Source: Pseudoneurospora amorphoporcata (lineage: Eukaryota; Ascomycota; Sordariomycetes; Sordariales; Sordariaceae). From it: a stretch of 64,000 nucleotides of DNA. The notes beneath the pieces are model-generated. The model searched no databases, was not told the DNA's origin, and was given only the letters and a program-made list of their open reading frames with translations. Below are positions 56,309-64,000 of the stretch, in pieces. A program made the position numbers and the translations under genes. Positions within the stretch are counted from its first letter, which is position 1, and each line of letters starts with the position of its first letter. The stretch covers positions 207,451 through 271,450 of the forward strand of contig MU859079.1 in assembly GCA_033297205.1 (NCBI GenBank), given 5' to 3'.

Positions 56309-57152
56309 GGGAGAGGATGGAGTTTGAATTGGGGATCAGGACATGGGAACCTGAGGGGTCGGCCTGAGAATGCCTGGGTGGAATGAAAACATTGGGAGTT
56401 GGGGAAGGGGAGCATTGATGAGACAAAATGTCGGCCACGGCCTACGGATTGAATGTGCAACGAATTTGAACGATTTGAGACACGAACTTTTTATTTCTTT
56501 TCACTTATATATACTCTACCCGCATGGGAGAACATGGCATGAATAACAAACAAGCAATCAACAAAGGCGCACGTACTAGCACTTATTCTAGAAGTGAGGG
56601 ATGAACCTGTTGATGAGCCTGGGAATAACGGGGTGTTTTCAGTTGGCACATTGCTGGGCTACGACGATGAGAAGGAAGTTGCAGAAGTGTTACTTTGAGT
56701 TAACACCCGATTTAAAGACAAAAGAAGAAAAGTCCGCGTCTTGGTCGGGAGCCGGAACGGTCATTCAATAACATCAATAAAGCTACTTCTAAATGCGTAG
56801 TTGGCGTTAGTGAACCGAACTTTGGTATGCCGGAACACTAACATGACGACTGGTACATGTTGTACTTTTGTTGCCAGCTTATCAGCTTATCGGCCGTCAA
56901 GGTTGGATGCGCCCATTCCGGCGCTTTTTGGCGGGAAACTCCACTCCGTGAGTCACTAACGCGGCAGGCGGTGAAAATTATAGCGAGGGAAGCTGCCACT
57001 CTGACGGTTGCGACAGTGTCCGCGATCGGTCACTTTGACAATCTGCCCCTCGGAAATCCACTGACTCTTTCCACTTTCCACTTGCAATTCCACCCAGGGA
57101 ATTCCCTTCTGTTGCCGGTTCTTCCTTTTCGCTTTTACGGTGACAGTTCAAG
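56309..57152. other. Promoter region of anthranilate synthase gene
   Basis: 0.84 kb between the membrane-protein gene and trpE. It contains a perfect TGAGTCA at 56949-56955. No coding sequence is supported. Confidence 0.6.
56949..56955 (+). promoter_or_regulatory. Gcn4/CPC1-type site (TGAGTCA) upstream of trpE
   Basis: A perfect TGA(C/G)TCA heptamer about 200 bp before the trpE ATG. This is the binding site of the bZIP cross-pathway-control activator (Gcn4, CPC1, CpcA), which induces amino-acid biosynthesis genes when amino acids are scarce. Position and gene function agree. Confidence 0.65.
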
Positions 57153-58962
57153 ATGGCTGCTCTCGACATCAAGCCCTCCCTGGAGGACGCGCGCAAGCTC
57201 TTCGACCAGACATGCCAAGCATCCCCCAGGCCCACCCTTCTCCCGCTCTGCATCTCCTTGCCTGCCGACCTCTTGACGCCCTCGGCCATCTACCTCAAGC
57301 TCTCCCAAGGGTGCGTCCCGTCTTGCTTCCAACATCTCTCCCCTGTCTTGCGTCCCGTTCCGAATAGCTCAATTGACTCACTCGGCTAGAGCGACAGCTG
57401 AATACTCGTTCCTTCTCGAGAGCGCTACTGGCAGCACCGAGACGGTCGGCCGCTACAGCTTCATCGGAGTTGACCCCCGAAAGGTCCTCGCCACCGGCCC
57501 CGGCTACCAAGATGTTGGCGATCCCATGAGAGCCCTCGAGCAGGAGCTCGCCAAGGACAAGGTCCTCAGCATCCCCTCCCTCCGACTCCCCAAGCTGACC
57601 GGCGGCGCTGTCGGCTACATCTCGTACGACTGCATCAAGTACTTCGAGCCCAGGACGGTCAAGGGTCGCGAACTTAAGGACAACCTCCACATTCCCGAGG
57701 CCCTCTTCATGCTCTACGATACCGTCGTCGCCTTCGACCACTTCTCCTCCGCCTTCACCGTCGTTACCCATGTCAGACTTCCCAAAGACCCCTCGGGCGA
57801 CTTCGAGGCGGCATACAACGCGGCTTGCGACAAGATTCGCTCGACACTCGATGTGGTTAACCAGCCCGAGACGCCCCTTCCGCCCATGCTCTCCAGCGAT
57901 CCCGCCTCCGACCAGACATATGCTTCCAACGTTGGACGCCACGGTTACGAGACCTTTGTGACGGAGCTCAAGAAGAACATTGTCAAGGGTGACATCATTC
58001 AGGCCGTCCCGTCGCAGCGCTTTTCTCGCAGCACCAGCCTGCACCCCTTCAACATCTACCGCACCCTCCGCACGCTCAACCCTTCGCCCTACCTCTTCTT
58101 CCTTTCGTGTGCCGACTTCCACATCGTTGGCGCCTCGCCCGAATGTCTGATGAAGACCGACGGCTATGCCAACCTTCCCGAGGATACCCGTTTCGGCTAT
58201 TCAGCTGCCGAGGCGCGCTCTCGTCCCAAGATTGTCAATCATGCCATTGCTGGTACCATCAAGCGTGGCCTCAACTCGGAGGAGGATGACGCGCTTGCGG
58301 CTGAGCTGCTGGCCTCGACCAAGGACCGCGCCGAGCACGTCATGTTGGTCGATCTGGCCCGCAACGATGTCAACCGTGTCTGCCACCCGTCCACGGTCAA
58401 GGTCGACCGCCTCATGCGTATCGATCGCTTCTCTCACGTCCAGCATATTACCTCGGAGGTCTCCGGTCTGCTGCGCCCCGAATGCACCCGTTGGGACGCT
58501 ATGCGTTCCATCTTCCCCGCCGGTACCGTCTCGGGCGCGCCCAAGATTCGTGCCATGGAGCTGATTTACGACTTGGAGAAGGAGAAGCGCGGCGTCTACG
58601 CTGGCGCTGCCGGTTGGTTCGCCTATGATGTCGTTCGCACAGAGGGCGGCGAGGGCGATGCCCCTGTTACTACGTTCCTGAGCGAGGGACAGATGGATAC
58701 TTGTATCGCTATCCGCACCATGCTGGTCAAGAATAAGATTGCTTACCTGCAGGCGGGTGGTGGCATTGTCTTCGACAGTGAAAAGACCGAGGAGTGGATG
58801 GAGACTATGAACAAGCTGGCGGCCAACCTCCGCTGCATCGAATTGGCTGAGAAGTACTATGGTGTCAGCACGGGAACCAAGTCTGTGCAGGAAATCATTG
58901 AAGAGGAGAGGAAGAAGGGCGACGAGCAGTACAAGCTGCAGACCATGAGCGCTGGGGCATAA
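57153..58962 (+). CDS. trpE: Anthranilate synthase component I (TrpE), two exons
   Basis: Exons 57153-57310 and 57390-58962, joined in phase 2 (KLSQ-GATAEYSF) across a 79-bp intron (GTGCGT to GGCTAG), give 576 aa. The enzyme converts chorismate plus ammonia from the glutamine amidotransferase subunit into anthranilate, the first step of tryptophan synthesis. The N-terminal Anth_synt_I domain carries the tryptophan feedback element LLES (61-64). The C-terminal chorismate-binding domain carries DLARNDVNRVC and GTVSGAPKIRAMELIYDLE (from about residue 431). No glutamine amidotransferase domain is fused. Length and motifs are normal for a fungal component I. Expression is probably under cross-pathway control (site at 56949). 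High confidence. Confidence 0.96.
57374..57380 (+). promoter_or_regulatory. Second TGACTCA heptamer, inside trpE intron 1
   Basis: A perfect TGACTCA lies 9 bases before the intron acceptor. It also fits a branch-site position (TTGACTC), so its match to the Gcn4/CPC1 site may be coincidental. Confidence 0.3.
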
Positions 58963-60273
58963 GTGATGAAATGATTTTGCGTGTAAAAAGGCTGAATAAA
59001 CAGGATATCCGGTGAATCAACGCTCGAGCTTTATGCTCGTAGGGTGGAGATGTCCCAAACATGCGGTCTTGGTGAAACTCGGTGTCTTCGTCTGCGAATG
59101 CTGACCCAAATATTTTGAATTCGTGTGAAACAGATCAACACTGACAGGCGGTCGTGGAGTATCAAAGCCAAGCATAATGTTCGAGGTAGCCCTGTCTATT
59201 ACCGATGCGTCGGTTCCAGCTCGACGGTAGACGGACGGTAGAGCTGGCGAAACCTTTGACATGAGTCCCCAGTTCTGCTGGCCAGGAAAGTTCCTCATGA
59301 TAAAATTATTTTCGTCGACGACCTTCACTGTTCCGTCTTATTACATCCGTTCTTTCGGCGATGGTTATCGCTTTCCCATCTCCACAACTTCCAAAAGCCT
59401 TCCTCTCTTGGCCGCCGCCGCCACCCCGGACCCCATTTCCTGACCGAGTAAAGTGGACCGGGGCTAGGGCCTCCCTTGTTCTTCGCTTTCCGGGGCAAGC
59501 GCCGTTTTCCGCCGCACCGGGCTAGCCGTGTTCAGGACAGTAAACGGGGCCGTAATCTCGGCCCCATGCCCGTATCAAGCTGTTATCAGAATACTTAAGC
59601 GAACAAAAGACTACTGGCGCGCCTCGTGGTCTCGGTCGAGCTCTCAGGGGCCGATTGCTATTGATCCCACTCACTCCATGTCCGCCTTTCGGCAGTTGTG
59701 GTTGATTGGCCAGTTGATGACAGGGAATCTTAGGTTTTCGATGATCGTTCGGTGGGATTGGGGTCTTGTAGGGGTGAACAGGTCTGGCTGGGTCTGGATC
59801 TCGTTTCTTTAATTCCTTTTTGACTTTTGTTTTTCTTTCCTCGTTCCGTCTTCGGTGACCAACCATTGTTTTCATCAGCTCCTGTTCCTCGAACACAAGC
59901 GGCGCAGCTCGCTGTTAACGAGACTTTACGTGGCTGCAAGGAGCCTGCAACACCGTTGAAATAAGGGGCCCGGGGTAACACAACAAACTTTATTCTCCGA
60001 TTTTCTTATTCCCGCTCCGCCATCTGGCTCGCGAACGTTGACGACGACGCACTGCAACACCAACAACAACAACAACAACGACGACGACGACGCATGCGAA
60101 GCCGAGAGAGCAACCGCTCTCGGTCGCCTCCTCGGTCAACGAAAATAACAAGTCGAATGTTGCACATCGTCCGCGGCTCTCAGCACGCTGGTGTCAAGCA
60201 ATAACGGAAATAGAAGCGGCTCGGGAAGAACACAGCAAGCTGACCCATCGCTGCCACCAAGCACCAACCAGTC
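58963..60273. other. Intergenic region between trpE and rhodopsin-like gene
   Basis: 1.3 kb. It contains the trpE 3' region and the promoter and leader of the rhodopsin-like gene, including a CAA/CGA trinucleotide repeat at 60061-60092. No gene is supported. Confidence 0.55.
60061..60092 (+). repeat. (CAA)6 followed by CGA-type trinucleotide repeat
   Basis: Six CAA units are followed by about four CGA units, in the probable 5' leader of the rhodopsin-like gene. Confidence 0.85.
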
Positions 60274-62091
60274 ATGACGTGGTCGTCCCGTGGCGCTGGT
60301 GTCTTTGCATGTTCTTCCATAACGCTTTTCATTGCCGCTACGACGGTAGTCCTTCGGTTTATATCGAGAGGATATCTATGTCGGGTTTTGAGATCTTCGG
60401 ATTGGGTTATTGCTGTTGCTCTTGTACGTAAGGCGTAATATATGTCGGAAAATCGCCATGAGCTTCAATGTCTGCGACGAAGACGGATTCAAGAAGTAAA
60501 AAGGCTAATTGTACTGCCTGTCATGTAGTTATTTTCCATCTCCACTACCGTAACCCATGGACTTCGTACGTTTTATTCCACCGCATCTTCAACCTCCAGA
60601 ATGTGTCCTGTCCATCGTAAACTCCACAGACCGACTTGTTAACTTACCGCAAACTACAGTGATTAACCATGGACTCGGGAAGCATATCTGGGAAAATCCT
60701 CGGAGTGAGGAGATGCTCATGATGAAGGTACGTCCGTCCTTCCTCACCTCCATCGATCAGCACCACCACCGTTACCCCCATCCAGTCCAACTCACCTCTT
60801 CTAGCAACCCAACTAACCCAACCACAGCTAGGCTACATCACCATCATCCTCTACCACATCGGCTCCACCCTCACCAAACTCTCCATCCTCCTCTTATTCA
60901 CCGACATCTTCCACATCACCGTCGTCCGCCAGATCTCTTGGTGTATGATCATCATCGTCTCGCTTTATGGCGTCTACATGACGATGACGAATGTGTTTTT
61001 CTGCTATCCAATCCCCATCTATTGGACCCCGGATGACCAAAGAACACCAGGGGATGGGTGGTGCTTCAACAAGGAAAGGAAGTGGTTCGCTGATGCGAGC
61101 ATCAATCTCGTTACGGATTTCGTTATCTGGGGGTTGCCGTTGCCGGTGGTTAGAGGGATGAAGCGCTTGGGGAAAAGGGAGAGGGTTTGGTTATTTGGGG
61201 TCTTTGGGGTGGGGTTTTTGTGAGTTTTCTTTCTTTCTTTTCTTTCATGTTTCTTTCCTTTTCTTCTTTTGGTGTTTGTTTACCTTCTCCTTTTCCCCTT
61301 CGCCCTTTCTTCCATGACCATGACTAACACGCCCTTTCTCCCTCAACCACAGCATCTGCATAGTCTCCATCATCCGCCTCTACCCCCTCAAGCTCTCCGC
61401 CACCTCGTCGGACCCCTCCTACGACAACGCCCCCGTAACCTGCTGGTCCGCCATCGAGCTCAACGTCTCCATCGCCATCGCCTGCCTCATGACTCTCAAA
61501 CCACTCCTCGCCCGCTTGCTACCCCGGCTCGTCCACGATGGAATTTTCCAGAACCATCCCCCCCAGAACGGCAATGGCAACGTCGGTAGAGATAGCCCGC
61601 ATGACCGAAGACTGAAACGGCGCCAGCGACAGATGAAGGGACGCAATGGAAATGAAAATGGCGCTAGGCTACAGAAGAAGAAGAAGACGAAGAAGCAGAG
61701 GGGGATGTCAGAAAGACTGGGCCAAGCGGCTGAGGGCGCAGGGAGGAGAATGAGCGGCGGGGTAATGAGTGTTATGAGTGTGCATGGACGGCATTCGCAG
61801 GGTTTCAGCCGTGGCAATGGCGGGTTCGCGGAGATGAGGGATATGGATGATACCATGAAAACGGATTTTTCCTCGCAGCATCCGGCGACGATTTCGAGTC
61901 CGCCGCTGCGGAGGGGGAAGGCGGGAGGGAGGTATGGGAGTGGAAGTGCAAGTCATTATCACAGACCAATGGGGAGAGATGAGGAGGAGGTGTTGGGGAT
62001 GACGGGATTGAGCAGCTTGGATGGGAGTCGGTGGTTGGATGAGGATGAAAGTATTGATGATGGTCGTAGGTGTGGTACTTTGAGTACATAA
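60274..62091 (+). CDS. Seven-helix fungal rhodopsin-like (PTH11-type) membrane protein, five exons
   Basis: Exons 60274-60423, 60529-60565, 60660-60727, 60828-61219 and 61353-62091 give 461 aa. All four introns (105, 94, 100 and 133 bp) start GTACGT or GTGAGT, and all keep phase. Seven hydrophobic segments are visible: about 8-32, 45-65, then the LGYITIILYHIGS helix, the WCMIIIVSLYG helix, the NLVTDFVIWGLPLP helix, the VWLFGVFGVGFF helix that spans intron 4, and the IELNVSIAIACLM helix. The conserved DW after helix 1, GLGKHIW, FFCYP and GWCFN cysteines are typical of the fungal integral membrane rhodopsin domain (PF20684-like). Many relatives are candidate GPCRs related to PTH11. The C-terminal tail of about 190 residues is Lys/Arg/Gly/Ser-rich and presumably cytosolic. 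No CFEM domain is present. The small 37-bp second exon is the least certain element. Confidence 0.85.
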
Positions 62092-63234
62092 GGCCGTGGC
62101 AGTGAGGCGGAAGGGGGCAGTGAGGGTAGGGTCGGGCATGGAGACGCCCCGGAAAAGACGAAGGAACCTGATTTGGAAGAGGGACGAGGGCGAGGTTAGA
62201 GAGCACGAGCATCTCGTCTATTTGCATTTCGTTTATTCTGTGGTTGACGGCGTTTACTGTTAAGTTTTTTGCAATAGGTTCCATTTTATGGACGGGAGTT
62301 TGGCGTTGGGATTGAAGGAAAAATCTCGAGCTTTGCGAGGAGTAAAAGTCGGCCGCTCGACAATAGGCAGTTGGTTTTCGTATTGTGGTACTAATAAATA
62401 CTGGCCTATATACCTGTAAATACAGTTAGTGTACGTATATAGCAGGGCGTGTATGATTGGACATTAACGCCTGTACGATCTAACTTGAAGTCTAGTTCCT
62501 GCTTGCCTACCTTCTTTGGGGTAAAAGAGGGTGGTTGACGAAAGGTCCTAGGCCGCACCACAACCCCTAAGTATATTGGGATTTGGCAAGTGCCTGCCTG
62601 CCGGCTAAAGTCTCGAGAGAGTGCTGTTGTAACTTTTCTCATTCCAGTCGGGTTCCCTGTTCCAGCACCCCCAGTTACGAGCAACTCTCGTCGTTGTAAC
62701 AACCCCTATAGTAAGACAAATTTTTTTTATTTTATTTTTATTTTTTTTATTTTTAAAACATTGGGCAAGGCCTGGCTACGGCACGACAAACAGCTGTGAA
62801 CCTTCTTGGATATCACATTCATTGACCTAGGTGAATGGTCGCGGAAAGGATGTGTACCTTCTCGGCTGATTTCCGATAACGGAAAACACTGTTTCAAACG
62901 CCATGAACAGTCAAAGATCGAATCATGGGGTTCTAGGTATCGCTGCTGGGCTTCGATACCTAGATGTCGACTTCCTATTTCTGCAACTCAAACCTAGAAA
63001 GAAGCTTCAATTCAATAACAAAAACTTTCCGACGTTTTGGTCAACCATCCAGAATCCCGCGACTCCACACTTTTTGTGCTTTGATGTGACGACTACGACA
63101 GAAAACCGCTTGTATACCAAAGTGGCTAAGAAATCCTCAAGTACCGGTTCCTTCACAATACACCCACACATAGAAACCAACCCGTTATCTGTTTTGACAA
63201 AAGCTAGGTAGTAGCTTGAAAGATGCATATACTA
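62092..63234. other. Intergenic region before the right-edge HET gene
   Basis: 1.1 kb. A T/A-rich run lies near 62718-62757. An open frame at 62903-63211 has no recognisable domain; I could not link it to the HET gene by convincing splice sites. Confidence 0.5.
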
Positions 63235-64000
63235 ATGTACCATTCAAACTATCGAAAGCCCGGCGACTATATTCCGACAAGGCTGCTCTCACTATCAACA
63301 CCATCCAAAGGTCTTGGATCCCATGTTTATCTACAGCTAGCATCGGAATTGGGTGACTTTATACCCTTTTCGGCTCTGTCTTACTGTTGGGGTGGTGACC
63401 AGCAACTAAAGCTCGAGAAATCCTTGATTGAGCGCCTCCGAACCACCGATATGGGAATAGAGGAGCTCCCTCCCATAATAGCAGACGCCGTCACTGTCAC
63501 ATTATCACTTGGTATTCGTCATTTATGGGTGGATGCACTTTGCATTCTCCAAGACTCAGATGAGGACAAGGCTCGAGAAATCGGATTCATGGGTAAGATT
63601 TACAGCGCTGCGACTGTAACACTCGCCATTTCTGGGGCATCATCTGTCAACGACGGTTTCCTCTGTAACCGCAGTCCGGAGAAACTTGGCCTGAGGTGTT
63701 TTGCGATTCCGATTCATACAACGCCTGGGCCTAATCCAACTTCGGCAACCGTGGAGATTGACGGGGAGCGGGAAGAAAACACTTATAGGGCGGGAGCTCG
63801 CGAGCCAAGGAGCACGACAGTGACCCTGCATAAAAGGCCGCTCTCCAGAGGCATCGGTGGATTTATTCAAGATAGTGCTCCCCTATACAAAAGAGCGTGG
63901 ACGTTTGTCACACGGACATTTGACCTCAACCCTGACCCTACAACGAGAGGCTCGCGGAGCCGCACATCTCTCAGCCTCGCGCAAATACTTCAGGTATCTA
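63235..64000 (+). CDS. HET-domain protein, 5' part only (cut by right edge)
   Basis: The frame is open from the ATG at 63235 to the window end (255 codons). The start MYHSNYRKPGDYIPTRLL is the usual lead-in to a HET domain. Core motifs follow: FIPFSALSYCWGGDQ (about 40-54), RHLWVDALCILQDS (about 96-109) and KIYSAATVTLAISGA (about 119-133), then LYKRAWT near residue 220. Normally RAWT is followed by a QERLLSPR-like motif. Here the same frame continues without it, so a splice site or a frameshift may lie near 63905-63945. This is a second, unrelated HET gene, distinct from the one at 39254. An upstream exon cannot be excluded. Confidence 0.72.
   Translation, partial: MYHSNYRKPGDYIPTRLLSLSTPSKGLGSHVYLQLASELGDFIPFSALSYCWGGDQQLKLEKSLIERLRTTDMGIEELPPIIADAVTVTLSLGIRHLWVDALCILQDSDEDKAREIGFMGKIYSAATVTLAISGASSVNDGFLCNRSPEKLGLRCFAIPIHTTPGPNPTSATVEIDGEREENTYRAGAREPRSTTVTLHKRPLSRGIGGFIQDSAPLYKRAWTFVTRTFDLNPDPTTRGSRSRTSLSLAQILQVS

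Noticed and set aside
1..64000. CRISPR arrays, rRNA genes, tRNA genes and intact transposons
   Set aside because: I scanned by eye and found no convincing example. Dispersed 5S or tRNA genes could still be missed without a covariance search.

Overview
The window is nuclear DNA of a filamentous ascomycete. Protein genes carry short GT-AG introns (53-133 bp, many with a CTAAC/CTAAT-type branch site). Intergenic spaces are 0.3-4 kb and rich in homopolymers and microsatellites. HET-domain, DUF7708 and fungal seven-helix rhodopsin-like genes are present. Gene content and style suggest Sordariomycetes, probably Sordariales (Neurospora/Sordaria-like), but I cannot prove the species. A 10-N gap at 2421-2430 shows this is a draft assembly.

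The left 28 kb is the main system: what looks like a complete galactosaminogalactan (GAG) exopolysaccharide locus. It holds homologues of all five Aspergillus fumigatus GAG genes: a secreted CE18 deacetylase (agd3, minus, cut by the left edge), a membrane-anchored GH114 endo-galactosaminidase (ega3, plus), a GH135 spherulin-4-type hydrolase (sph3, plus, split by an unusually long 1.7 kb intron), a UDP-glucose/GlcNAc 4-epimerase (uge3, minus) and a giant multi-pass GT4 synthase (gtb3, plus, 2887 aa). The inferred flow is that Uge3 supplies UDP-GalNAc/UDP-Gal, Gtb3 polymerises and exports the chain, Agd3 partly deacetylates it, and Sph3 and Ega3 trim it. A 112-aa secreted, six-cysteine, His/Lys-rich protein of unknown function sits between sph3 and uge3 and may be an extra cluster member.

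From 30 to 41 kb lie genes typical of fungal self/non-self and stress repertoires: a DUF7708/STAND-like protein without a visible P-loop (minus), a DUF7025-type AAA ATPase (plus), and a HET-domain gene (minus) interrupted by one in-frame TAG. From 43 to 54 kb come a cytochrome P450 (minus), an intronless bacterial-type D-Ala-D-Ala ligase (plus; probable horizontal transfer), a type II membrane glycosyltransferase-like protein (minus) and a second P450 of CYP7/CYP8 style (minus). From 55 to 64 kb come a single-pass membrane protein, anthranilate synthase component I (with Gcn4/CPC1-type sites), a seven-helix rhodopsin-like protein with five exons, and a second HET gene cut by the right edge.

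Exon boundaries were read by eye from splice consensus, reading phase and expected protein continuity. No homology search was possible, so family names rest on recognised motifs.
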